In this document: piece by piece, positions 36,201-44,079 of the stretch
Numbering within the stretch: the stretch's first letter is position 1
Layout of the letters: every line of letters begins with the position of its first letter
Assembly (NCBI GenBank): GCA_935421135.1
Contig: OW285192.1
Span: 7,097,501-7,161,500 of the forward strand
Direction of reading: 5' to 3'
Source: Bugulina stolonifera
Lineage: Eukaryota > Bryozoa > Gymnolaemata > Cheilostomatida > Bugulidae
Length of the DNA: 64,000 bases
Position numbers and translations under genes: made by a program
Notes under the pieces: model-generated
Told to the model about the DNA's origin: nothing
Databases searched by the model: none
What the model saw: only the letters and a program-made list of their open reading frames with translations

Positions 36201-39200
36201 CTGTAGAGATTCAATCAATGTATAGTTAACAATATCAGCATAGTTCTGTTCACTTTCCAACTGCCGGTGGAGAAATAGCCTCAGATCAAAGAGATTGTTA
36301 GTAGTGGTGGCTCTGCAAATGTCTCTGAACAGTGTAACAGGGCTGTAACAGATTGTAGTTCAAATATGTATACCAGATGTAAAATACTATCCTTGTTTGA
36401 GCATAGCACACAACCGTTCTTATACTATTCATTCAAAACTATACAAAAGCAGAATATTTTACTTTCTGTTTGTTTGCTATCAGATTTGCCCACATTAGAA
36501 AAATTCTTAAGGTAATGAACTTACAATACATGTACCTGTATGTCTAGAAGGTATCAATTCAAATTAATTCCTTATAAACCCATTATTTTCAAACTAGATA
36601 GTGCAGTGAATGCTTTTATGACCTGTGTGTTTCCACTGTGTTCTAATTTGGTTTACAACAAGTATGACAAAATTATTTTATATGGTTGGATAGATGAATC
36701 ATAATTAAATGAAGGCAATAAGATATGTAATGTTATAGCTTACTTAGCATGCCTCGCCACATGTATTCCAGCGACAGAGACTTCATTGCTAAACTGTAGA
36801 CTAAACCGACCACTTCTAAAACGAATTAAATCTGCTCCTGTCAGTGGAAATGGGCTGGCTGAGAGTAACTCGGTATTTAGAAATGTAAACATGTTTCCAT
36901 GAGTAGCATCTATCAGTAGACAGAAGTGACAGATTTGTCTAGGTACCGTCTTATTCTGGAATGAACTTATATATATGTCACCTCTTGCACTTGACCTTGC
37001 AATGACCTCTAGTGAACCTTGCATACAGTCTACTTCCACCGTGAAGTTAGCAACTGCAAGTCGACACAAGCATACACAGATTTGAACATGTCTTGCGGTA
37101 TTATGTACATCTGTGTTATTTAATACACGTGTACATATTACATGGTTGTAACACAAAATTGGTTCATTTTAAGTTTTCGCATCTGTGCCTGCAGGAATTT
37201 TGCCATTTTATCTCAAGTTGCAATATTTATAGCCTTGCTTAACGGTACTAGGGTGGTATAGAAATTATAGCATTTCTGTATAACATGCAGTAAGACCATT
37301 GAAGGCAGTCAATGGAATTGTATTGTTATTGATTTCCACGCAGTCTTCAGAAGCGGAGGGGTCCCCATTTTGTAGCCGCTGGTGGTAGGTAGTTAACCAG
37401 TGTAGCTAAGGACTTGTGTAAACTACATGTAGTAACAATAAGTTACCAGCCTTTTACAATAACGCTGACTTTAGTATTCCCGTCACTGACGGTAGGAACT
37501 TGACTGTCGATTCTCCCATCACTAATAACTGCAAGGATAACGGGTTTCCCGGTATTTTACCAACTTCTTTGCACGTGTTTCAGCCATATTGTTGGACAAT
37601 ACTGGTACATCATATAAATGCATAACCCTTATTGGTTGTTATTTTTAGCATCTAGGCTATATAAGACAACTACAACTGCTGCATACTCTCTTTTCACTCT
37701 TTTGATTATTACAGGTGTGAGATATGGTGGGAAATACTTGTGCAATCATAACAATATAATACTTACAAAGGTCAACACCAGAGGTCAAATTATAGCCAAC
37801 ACTAGACTGTCCTGATGACCAATAACAGAATGTCATGTTGCGGGCATCTCTATACTCCTGCTCATAGACATGCTCGGTGCTGGATACCGTAACAAGCAAC
37901 ATACTTCTGCAAGCAGTTTGACGAGCCGCTAGAGATCACAAAGAACTGAAGTTATTACATCATGCAGGGTATGTTTAAAAGCGTAGAGTTCATGTATATT
38001 TATATACAATGATTAAAATTGATGGAATCAACTTCCCAATGATGGTTCAAATGTAGAAGTAATAATTGATAATTGAATAAAATCTAAAATAACTGGCTTG
38101 CATGATTATACTGTAATAAGAAACACGAAAAAACCTTAAATTTTAAGACATTCAAATAAAGGAAACTATTGATTGATGCTCTCCAGTATATTACTTTTGC
38201 AAGCATATAAGCATAATATAATAAATCTGAACAACAAGATTTGACATTCTCCCAGTGACTAAAAGGCAAGTTACATGTAATTCCAAACATACTATAATAA
38301 CTACTACTTGGCCTTACAATCTTTTATGCAGTTGTAGTATATTTCTGGACGATTGGTTTCTGGCCCAGGGCAGGCGACACCTACATTCTCCAGGTTTACT
38401 GTTCTGTTTTCAGCGCCATCCACATGTCTTCTTAACATTTTCAATAGTCTGTTATTCTCACTTATTGTAGAGCCCTAAAGTCATGTGACCATTATTAGAA
38501 ATCCAATTGGGTAATTTGTATAATACAGATTTCTATTATACATGGAATAGGAAGGTAAGAAAACATCCTATGTTTATGACAAGTGAATATACTACTTACC
38601 TTACAAGTAAGTATCATTATCTTCACAGAATATTGTAGAGGGCAGGTGAATGTTACAATCGAGCTGTCCATTGTATTAGTGATTGGTTTGTAATCTAACA
38701 ACATATACATGTAGTGTGATCGAATCTGGGTGACATATTGCTTGATATAGATTTATCCACTGAAAATACACTTCTAGATGAGTGTTTTTGAGTTGCAATA
38801 TGCTCAATTTCATCAGACAATATTTATTCAGACAAATCTGCTACTTCTAAATTTTCATTTGCGATAGCTGGGATATTGTACAATTATACATGTAGTTCTG
38901 ATATTACATTATTGTCAAATTTTAATAAGCGACATATCACCCCATGCGAATAGTGTAGCGACAACAAACGCCACAATTGTCACAGCACCGACAAATGTCA
39001 CAACAATTTTTTTCGACAAACATCAAAACACCGACAAACGTCACAAAGGTTCAACGGCAAACGTCAATGCCAACAAACGCCAAAAATGCTCAACAAAATA
39101 ATAACATAACACCAAAAATGGTACTGGCCAGCTTTGCTTTGCTCTTTAATTTGATTATTTTTGTTTGTTGTGTTTAAAAGCTGAACAAAACCGAAGACAG

Positions 39201-42200
39201 TTGAAAGCAGAGTGTGACAACTCCCAATAGAGCGCATGAACTTAACGGTTCAATTTTTCTGCTAAAAACCAAGACAACTTAGCTAAAGTAGATCTGGTTG
39301 TGCTTGGCTGTCTTGACTTTTGGCAAAAAAATTGAATCGTTTATTTAACATCCTCTATTGGGAGTTGTTACACTCTGCTTTTACATGTAACTGTTTTCGA
39401 TTTCATTCAGTTTCAATCAAAGCTGGCCAGCACCATTTTTAGTGTCATGGTGCTTTTTGTTGAGCATTTGTGGTACTTTTTGGTGTTGTGACGTTTGTCG
39501 TTGAACCTTTGTGACGTTTGCCGGTGTTGCGACGTTTGTCGAAAAATTGTTGTGACATTTGTGACATTTGTCATCGCTACAGAGTAGAAAGTACACATAT
39601 ACTCACCAGCCAAATGAATAAATGTATTGTCAGCAGATAAATTTGGTTTAGTTGCTTCCCTGCATGTGAAGCCAGCTGTCCGCACCTGATTGGCTGACCA
39701 CATGTTCCCTCCAATCCCTATAAGTCAGGAGAGAGTTATTTACTAATAAATAGTGCAAGAGCATTCTTCATCTAGCACTGCACGTACATGTACATGTACA
39801 CGTACAGGATATTGTTAGGGAATTTTATACTGTCGCCAGGGCGATTCATGAATGACTAGCAAATCATGTCATCTGAAACACAAAGTGACAAAATGAGAAA
39901 GTGAAACAAAAACCAGTTGAGAGATAGCAATAGCCCATCACTACTATGTTTCATATACTTGTACTTCTAAGTTCTAAACCTAAATTTACAAAACCTCGTA
40001 GGCTTCTTCATCCAGGAAAAGGTTTGAGATTCGCTACACGACACTTTAGAAAACTTTTTCAGTTTTTATTTTGGTGCATTGCACTATGACAGTATTGTAC
40101 ATTGTGTAAAATCAATTATGGCAATTTCCGAGACGTCAGCCCCAGTTACATACATGTAGGTATAAAAAGGGTATTTATGCCCAGTAATGCGCATAACAGG
40201 CAAGTATAAGATGTGTTTCTGCACAGGCTAGTCAATACACACAAATAATACATGAATTGTTCATGACAATGCAATGCAGTACAAGTGGCTAGGTCTATAA
40301 TGGTACGCTGGCCACAACAGTATTACATGTATACTCAAAATGTGATTCATATTCAACGGCAAATACAAGCTTTAATGTGTTGGATTTGTGTCGAAAATAA
40401 ATTTTTGTGTAAAGTAATGCATTAATGAAAAGATTTTAATGTACATAAACATTACATGTAATTGGTATATCAAGAAATAGTTACAAAATCGGTGAATTAA
40501 TGCATGTCTACATTTATGATTTATGATAATATAACTCGCTACTTTACCACATAAGTTGGTGGAATTAAAAGCCATTTGATAATGATGAAGCCTCAGTCTG
40601 GTATAATTCACAGTGGCTGTCAACCAATCAATGTTGTTCATTCCGATATGCACTGTGTACAGGAAGCCATTTGCTAAAATAATTTCTTGTGCGAATAGTA
40701 GAGTATATTACTAGATATAAACAATATGTGTTTGATAATATAAGTGAATAATATTCCAGGAAACATGAATAGAAAGTCAAGTCCGGTATTGAGGGGTATC
40801 AATATACCAGTTTCAAACAAAGTGATGGCACGATTGTAGCCAATGCATACACAGTAAGAAGTAGAGTAAGGAATCATTGTTTTGCAAATAAACATACTAC
40901 GACTATTTTACTATAATTATTGGCACTTGACGATAGTACATACTAACACTAGTACGTACATACTAACACTAGTACGTACATACTAACACTAGTACGTACA
41001 TACTAACACTAGTACGTACATACTGTGATGGTACAGGACATTTGTATACGACTCCAACTCCCGGACAAAGCTCCATCGGACCTTACGCACTCAGTAGTTG
41101 TTATAGCGCTACTCATCTGACACTCACATTCTCATAATTAGTGTTTGTATGCTTACCTTAAACTGCATTGCATGTCCAAACCATTAATTACTGTCTACAT
41201 ACGTGTCTCCATGTGCTAATACTCATTACTTATTCATGTATTGTTCCACTATATAACCGTATATAACTGCATGAATGTTACTAAGTCTTTTTAATGCCTT
41301 TTATACCCATGTACAGAGGCCCGACCTCTCAGAATCCATTGATATTCATTTTGTACATGAATTGGACCATTATAAGCAACTTTTGTAGAACCCGACCTAT
41401 TTTGGGTCGGCCGTCGGGCTTCCGGCGGCCATCTTGTTGCGCAACTTCCGGACGACCACACGTCGTCTTTTCCCGACGTCACGTCGGCCGGAAGTCCTTA
41501 TACTATATAAAGGGCACTGTTTTACTGTTCATTGTTTCAGTCTACACTTGGCTTTCAATAAAGACACATCTATACTTGATACAGAGACTTTCTCTTCCTT
41601 TTACTAGGTCATTCGCTTAGCGAACCGCCTACTAGGTCGAACTACTCTCTTTCATTGTATAGTCTGAAGGTCGGACTTGAGATCAGATGGGTCGTCTTTG
41701 GTAGTATTTGGGCTACTGAGACCGCTCGATCTTTCATGTAATGCGAAGTCCTATTACCACTCATAGGCACTTCATTTCTGGGTCGATAGTCGTCCAAGGA
41801 CGACCGCACCAAATCACAGAAACCATTACAATACTAACACTAGTACGTACATACTAACACTAGTACGTACATACTAACACTAGTACGTACATACTAACAC
41901 TAGTACGTACATACTAACACTAGTACGTACATACTAACACTAGTACGTACATACTAACACTAGTACGTACATACTAACACTATAGTACGTACATACTAAC
42001 ACTAGTACGTACATACTAACACTAGTACGTACATACCAACACTATAGTACGTACACACTAACACTAGTACGTACATACTAACACTAGTAAGTACATACTA
42101 AGACTAGTACATACATACTAACACCAGTACGTACATACTAACACTAGTACGTACATACTAACACTAGTACGTACATACTAACACTAGTACGTACATGTAC

Positions 42201-43184
42201 ATACAAACCACCCAATGATTGTATATGAACAATGCATATACAGTGTACAAATATACAAGTGCATAATGGGTACATAAGCTTATAATATTATTTTATGCAT
42301 ATACCTCTATCACACATAGGTGTACTCTTAGGCATACTCAGATATATAATGTTGAGTGAATAGTTAGCCATGTAGAAATTGGGAAAAAGCAATAAATACA
42401 TATATGACAGCGTGGTGTACACACCTTTGACCTCTACATTGCTTATTACTAGCATTCTTGGCAGCATCAGTCTAGCCCACTGAACTCTGTATGCAGTTGT
42501 GCTTAATGATGGGTGGTATATCATAGGACTCGGTAATGTGTCTACTAATTCTAGGCTATCGTTTACAAAGAGACAGCTTTCACTGTCACCTCTTATTCTA
42601 GCCATTACACTGGGACTGAATATCACATTGGTGATGAACTGTTGGTCTAAAAGTAGATCATATACATGTAAACATTTACTCATAATACGCTGTAACTAAA
42701 CTTTATGTAACCAGTGTGGAAATCTTTTATAGTGAAAGTTAGAGGCACCATCGACAATAGCGGCAGCGATAATGACAGTGACAGCGATAGCAAAAGCTAT
42801 CATGATTAACATTATGCTAACAAAGTTCAACTTCCACTACTTGCTGATAATGATAATAATATGAACGAAGAGGCAAGTACAATGTACATCTGTATACTCC
42901 ACCAGCAATATTATCAAACAAGCAACATGGAATAGATTGCCGGTCTATATTTCTGCAGTTGCTATTGGCTTACTAAAGTATCAAGTCTACTCACCTTTTC
43001 TTAACGGTGGAAGAGGTACCTGTAGTAAAGTCCTGAGATCCATATAAGTATCCACTGGTCTCTGATAGACTAATGCATATGTCTGTATTCCACATCTCAA
43101 TGACACCAGAAGTACTAGAGTCTGTACAAACTTAGTGCTGGAAATGAGCAGGTTGCCCTTTAGTACCATCTTGAAATTCTTCAT
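16804..43184 (-). CDS. Large modular receptor-like protein with F5/8 type C domains
   Basis: Twenty exons were traced by splice site and phase: 43184-42995, 42646-42425, 40673-40548, 39717-39607, 38694-38600, 38474-38318, 37928-37767, 37528-37458, 37405-37297, 37053-36744, 36342-36191, 35925-35690, 35474-35318, 34272-34108, 26058-25885, 20335-20186, 19818-19594, 19430-19233, 17538-17311, 17063-16804. They sum to 3498 nt, or 1165 residues and a stop. Exons 8-9 are the least certain (weak donor at 37296). Exon 1 gives a signal-peptide-like start and exon 20 a membrane helix, so a type I surface protein is inferred. Exons 16-17 and 18-19 each build a galactose-binding beta-sandwich (F5/8 type C). 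Earlier exon pairs look like diverged relatives. Most introns are phase 1, usual for shuffled extracellular modules. Ligand and function are unknown. Confidence 0.7.
17669..17815 (+). CDS. Orphan DOMON-domain exon (DBH/MOXD1-like)
   Basis: This plus-strand exon is 49 codons, bounded by the acceptor catacttag and a GTGAGT donor, both phase 0. It starts D-R-Y-A-E-R-N, has D-D-S-Q-D-V-Q-L-L-S-G, and ends F-T-R-K-H-T-T-C-D-S-K-D with M-P-I-G. This is the characteristic core of the DOMON domain in dopamine-beta-hydroxylase-like monooxygenases (typically F-x-R then T-C-D-x-x-D). DOMON domains bind haem or sugars. No copper-monooxygenase exons are visible nearby. It sits inside an intron of the minus-strand modular gene, so it may be a transposed exon copy or part of a nested gene that lost its other exons. 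Confidence 0.6.
17811..17885. repeat. Triplicated 22-bp repeat carrying the splice donor
   Basis: The segment aggggtgagtatctactaat occurs three times in tandem immediately after the DOMON exon, so the GTGAGT donor is present three times. Use of a later donor would insert in-frame stops or extra residues. It probably arose by slippage. Confidence 0.8.
18030..18440 (+). mobile_element. Diverged solo-LTR-like remnant
   Basis: Sequence around 18080-18210 (ggccgacc ... caatttccggggcc ... aaccggaaac) followed by ctaaataaagtcacatat and a gactcttc stretch parallels the U3/R arrangement of the LTR family seen complete at 41024-41830. There, cttccggacgacc, ccggaag and aataaagacacat are followed by a gagactttc segment. 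Ends are not definable and no target duplication was found. Confidence 0.4.
18505..18712. repeat. 13-bp minisatellite
   Basis: About 15 tandem copies of cttcctacactcg with few variants (tcac, ccctcg, cttgc). Because 13 is not a multiple of three, reading frames cycle and the resulting open frames (Y-T-R-F-L-H-S-L-P-T-L) are artefacts. It lies in an intron of the minus-strand modular gene. Confidence 0.9.
19233..20335 (-). CDS. Exons 16-18: F5/8 type C domain and start of the next
   Basis: Exon 16 (20335-20186) begins with N-V-D-V-A-Q-G-R-P and contains Y-W-L-S-V-D-L followed by R-I-D-R-V-E-L, the typical first half of a coagulation-factor 5/8 C or fucolectin-type domain. Exon 17 (19818-19594) supplies the second half, ending S-E-L-E-V-Y-L-A. 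Exon 18 (19430-19233) starts the next domain with N-A-V-D-G and N-Q-W-L-R-V-K-M. All three exons are phase 1-1. The domain family binds glycans or lipids at the membrane; the ligand here is not predictable. Confidence 0.75.
20560..20765 (+). mobile_element. Possible tRNA-derived SINE copy
   Basis: A B-box-like string (ccagttcaaaccccagtcagg, about 20722-20742) matches those in the SINE copies near 50.1 and 54.1 kb, with an A-box-like ggtagcggtaggtaat upstream at about 20565. The body is diverged and the ends are unclear. Confidence 0.4.
20766..21061. other. Intronic sequence without recognised features
   Basis: This is the part of the modular gene's intron between the SINE-like copy and the gypsy insertion. 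I see no exon-like or repeat structure. A short Cys-containing open frame is present but lacks splice signals. Confidence 0.5.
21067..21333 (+). repeat. 5' LTR of the gypsy element
   Basis: The 267-bp repeat runs from TGATATGG to GGATATAACA. Its first 112 bases are two tandem copies of a 56-bp unit ending agtagaat. The same duplication is in the 3' LTR, so it predates this insertion. Confidence 0.95.
21400..25164 (+). CDS. Gypsy Gag-Pol polyprotein, frame broken near its end
   Basis: One frame of 1254 codons starts 67 bases after the 5' LTR. A coiled, Gln-rich Gag N terminus is followed by two CCHC zinc knuckles (about residues 279-292 and 299-312). The protease motif L-D-T-G-A is at about 355-358 and the reverse transcriptase catalytic Y-L-D-D at 653-656. 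RNase H begins with C-D-A-S near 800, and an integrase HHCC zinc region lies near 1030-1070. The integrase catalytic triad is D1095, D1149 and E1185, with the usual 35-residue D-E spacing. The frame ends soon after the integrase core because the C-terminal domain lies in the -1 frame. Gag and Pol share one frame with no internal stop. Confidence 0.93.
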   Translation: MGDKTEQLIALLAQQQEIQAQQLAEFRQQQAETNSKIVELLQGRTDIPVPMSALPNFPGFDPNQELLSDYMQRFRTFTTAHSVHADKQAGIFLTNQSPWLYKQLSNLAAQLPTPKQMNALTLDEIEGFLKEQYDPTQFIVREHHKFWSDMTRKPGERIHELAARIRQDASTCAFGDIADPLDDAMRTRFMCSVNNEAILKALFKVKPTELTFAKAVEIAVETEEASKVAKETVHGATPQLHQVVDSNINKVQGNTPSPHKNRGNRRNKPPPNQGKTIPCFRCDNAGHAPDDCRFKDKSCNFCQIKDHIERACRKKKKQEAQVKVITSKQEVRRVDSMNQLRQAIIINGQAVPLELDTGASDNFITKAVWEKLGKPPLLPSDTRYQSATQHEITVLGYCHLKSKLPNKRGKGTPIRYVVSTVPDLNLLGRHAIWTLGISIDDALNTTAGTPRVLTIGVDVPDTHLQNDCRELCSEFPDLFKDELGCLKGYELEVNFQPDTQPIYCRPRPVPFALQEDLNQALDAGIAKRIWKPVQFNDYGTPIVPVRKPGGKIRVCGDYSKTVNTQLETHRQPIPLPEDLIRKLAGGHGYLKIDLADAYNQIPLGPESQKKLALSTQRGVLLQMRLPFEISSAPGYFQGIMNQLTSDLPGVAVYLDDILVSGANAQEHLSNLRNLLKRLDDHNLRCRLDKCMFAQPSVEYFGHKLTTSGLEKGRKADVVAQMPAPKNQDELKSFLGSIQFYRKFLPNLAEITEPLHQLLRKGVDWCWEERQQASYEKFKQHLTNDTVLTHFNPNLPIGIACDASETGIGAVLFHRFPDGSERPIENASKTLDDTQRRYGQIQKEALSIVYGLKKFYQYLYGRRFILVTDHKPLLAMFGSKKGVPALAANRLSRWALQLSQYDYTAEYRATSKHGNADALSRLPVGPDEGFDATECDEDVDTVLAVRTIGQQVTTKGSSLAKEPSKDPVISQVMRYTMDGWPLKDLRKEGNGETLECFRQIADSLSVVDNCLLYGSRVVIPQSLQRQTLQLLHTGHFGMQRMKQLARSAVYWPRIDKDIEETSRQCTDCGENQRHPPKYPVHPWMMPERPWSRLHVDHTINFMGSNYLVLVDAYSKYPCISRTNSTTTKVTTDILEEVFAHFGYPHTIVSDNASTFTSGEFQEWCAQRGIMHLTGAPYHPATNGAAERLVQSFKNSLKRSRLPPKEALQEFLMQYRKTPLSTGLSLSQLLNGRQIRCTIDTLLPLPPWNKKHKWTC
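25100..25661 (+). pseudogene. Integrase C-terminal domain in shifted frame
   Basis: From roughly 25100 the -1 frame continues the polyprotein with features of a gypsy integrase C terminus: W-A-L-Y-F-G-P, P-R-W-V-P-A-V, G-P-R-S-V-N-V and W-R-R-H-V-E-Q-L-R-P. It then gives a Pro/Glu-rich tail that runs into the 3' LTR. The break from the upstream frame lies between about 25090 and 25164. A single-base indel is the simplest reading. A programmed shift at this position would be unusual for the family. Confidence 0.75.
25613..25879 (+). repeat. 3' LTR of the gypsy element
   Basis: It has the same length as the 5' LTR, with about three substitutions. It ends at 25879. The next five bases are the target duplication CTTAC, read on the minus strand as GTAAG, the splice donor of exon 15 of the host gene. 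Confidence 0.95.
26103..27420 (+). repeat. Left terminal inverted repeat of the Polinton-like element
   Basis: The outer 280 bases hold short direct repeats (caaccaatcaca). A strongly GC-rich block follows at 26300-26600, made of CCG/CCA triplets, then a CpG-rich unique stretch to about 26800. After that come AT-rich tandem repeats: a 137-bp unit occurs twice at about 26890-27165, with variants continuing to about 27830. The GC-rich block opens long frames on both strands (poly-Pro, Arg/His, Gly, Ala), which I regard as non-coding. Confidence 0.85.
27942..27974. repeat. AG dinucleotide microsatellite
   Basis: An uninterrupted agagag run lies just downstream of the stop of the cargo gene, inside the Polinton-like element. 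Confidence 0.9.
28025..30286 (-). CDS. Spliced cargo gene of the Polinton-like element, unknown function
   Basis: Three minus-strand exons join in phase: 30286-30149 (phase 0-0), 29585-29507 (0-1) and 29385-28025 (1 to stop), 525 residues in all. Upstream exons are likely but unresolved. The N-terminal part is Lys-rich and contains G-T-K-Y-M-V-T-Y-D-S-E-D. The start of the last exon has a Cys/His-rich module (C-F-L-C-N-K-N-V-G-H, then C-F-C-Y-H) that could bind a metal. A long Ser/Thr/Pro low-complexity part contains a 225-bp tandem duplication. The C terminus (A-V-E-Y-Y-R-S-A-I-F-H-L) looks helical. I recognise no family. Confidence 0.55.
28481..28920. repeat. 225-bp tandem duplication in the cargo gene
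   Basis: The segment beginning tctttcaggagaatgagagg at 28481 recurs at 28706. The second copy is shortened by about 12 bases in its Thr-coding part. The offset is 75 codons, so the reading frame is kept. Confidence 0.85.
31550..32256. repeat. Palindromic 31-bp minisatellite
   Basis: About 12 tandem copies of a 31-bp unit (cccgatgcatcccgatgtga followed by wtccgaagctt) run in one orientation to about 31940. About 10 copies then run in the opposite orientation from 31947 to 32256, around a short centre (gtgaattgacgcatcggg). The outermost units of both arms share the gcc/cacc variant, while inner units carry gct/catc. The array separates two AT-rich flanks within the Polinton-like element. Open frames on both strands (G-M-H-R-E-A-S-D-S-H) are products of the repeat. 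Confidence 0.9.
32535..33626 (-). repeat. Right terminal inverted repeat of the Polinton-like element
   Basis: This is the reverse complement of the left arm, including the GC-rich triplet block (33120-33400). One visible substitution distinguishes the arms in that outer part (an a/g difference next to ggggggatttt). Inward of about 32900 the arm lacks one copy of the 137-bp tandem unit and has small indels. Confidence 0.85.
38955..39592. mobile_element. Foldback element in intron 4
   Basis: The left arm (about 38955-39150) contains gtagcgacaacaaacgcc and repeated gacaaacgtcacaa words and ends at ggccagctttg. The right arm (about 39418-39590) is its inverted copy, starting caaagctggccagc and ending catcgctac. 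A second, inner inverted pair (gcagagtgtgacaactccc near 39208, gggagttgttacactctgc near 39360) is nested in the loop. There is no coding content. It lies between exons 5 and 4 of the modular gene. Related sequence with ggagtggtcacactctg occurs near 47245. Confidence 0.75.
40925..41023. repeat. 20-bp satellite, left part
   Basis: Four to five copies of actaacactagtacgtacat. The array is interrupted at 41024 by an LTR and resumes at 41831. Confidence 0.9.
41024..41830 (+). mobile_element. Solo LTR, 807 bp, inserted in the 20-bp satellite
   Basis: The sequence starts TGTGATGGTAC and ends ACCATTACA. It is flanked by ATAC on both sides (41020-41023 and 41831-41834), a 4-bp target duplication made from the satellite unit. 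It contains a TATA-like tatataaag near 41507 and a polyadenylation signal aataaa near 41558, in LTR order. No second LTR or internal retrotransposon sequence is present, so it is a solo LTR. A copy in the other orientation lies at 61732-62394. Confidence 0.8.
41831..42200. repeat. 20-bp satellite, right part
   Basis: About 18 copies of actaacactagtacgtacat with small variants (actatagtac, ctaagactag). With the left part it fills the intron between exons 3 and 2 of the modular gene. Confidence 0.92.
42995..43184 (-). CDS. First coding exon with signal peptide
   Basis: The exon starts at ATG 43184, with a second ATG five codons on. It encodes a basic N terminus and then a hydrophobic core (V-Q-T-L-V-L-L-V-S-L) ending near C-G-I-Q-T-Y-A, which looks like a signal peptide with cleavage near residue 36. 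It ends at the strong donor AAAAG|GTGAGT in phase 1. It opens the large modular gene; no promoter element was recognised upstream. Confidence 0.65.
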
Positions 43185-44079
43185 CAGCTATTTATTAATG
43201 AACCTTGATTCTATAACCCTGCCAATACCTTTGAATCAAGAGTCAGTATTACTTATCATTGTTGAGGCTTTTTGCATTGTTGCATTCTTCAGTTTATTTT
43301 TACTGTGATTGTTGACATTTCTATCTCATTATAATGAATTTGATTCTCTATAATGACTGTAATTAGTCATCCATATTACAATCACACATTACAAATCATG
43401 TAGTTCTTGGCCATATATTTTAGGGTCTGAAATTGTGGCCCCAGTTCTATGTACTATCAAACCGCCCACTCAATAGTTTTGGAGTAGGTCATCTGGGGTG
43501 TGCAGCATGCATCACTACCCGTGAACTCGGGTAATTAATATAGTTATCGTAGTGTACCATGTTTAACTTTTACCAGACAATGCTCAGTGCTTTACAGAAT
43601 TGTATAATGCAATCACTTTAAATTTAAATTCAATTCTTATTTGTGGAGCCAGCATGGTTTATTATATTGTATAGGCCACTAGTTTTTAAACCAAGAAAGG
43701 GTAACTCACGTACATGTAGCTAGCGAGAGTCAAATCATGCATTCCTTCAACTGTTAATAACTCAGTATGGTTTAAAAAACATGGTATCATCTAGTTATAC
43801 TGTGAGAAGCTTAGTAATAACTGTAAACCAGTTCATAACAAGAATAGCTAGATTAGCCCATAAGAAAACAATTACCATCATGCTCAGAATGGGCACAACT
43901 GCACAATATTATGGAAAAATTTGTATCCTCTCAATGCTTCAAACTACTACAAGCATGAAAAGCCAGTGAATAAAATCCCAGTATTTTTAACAAATTATAA
44001 CACTTAAGAAGTGTATAAAAAACTTAAATCTATAAAGGTTAGGAATTTTTTTTCTTTTGAGTACAGAAAAAATTTCTTA

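Noticed and set aside
41291..41620. Protein-coding frames of 63-108 codons repeated at 41.3 and 62.1 kb
   Set aside because: They lie within the LTR next to its TATA box and polyadenylation signal and have no protein motif. They recur because the LTR recurs.
40925..42200. CRISPR-like regular repeats
   Set aside because: The 20-bp units are directly adjacent without unique spacers, and the genome is eukaryotic. It is a satellite.
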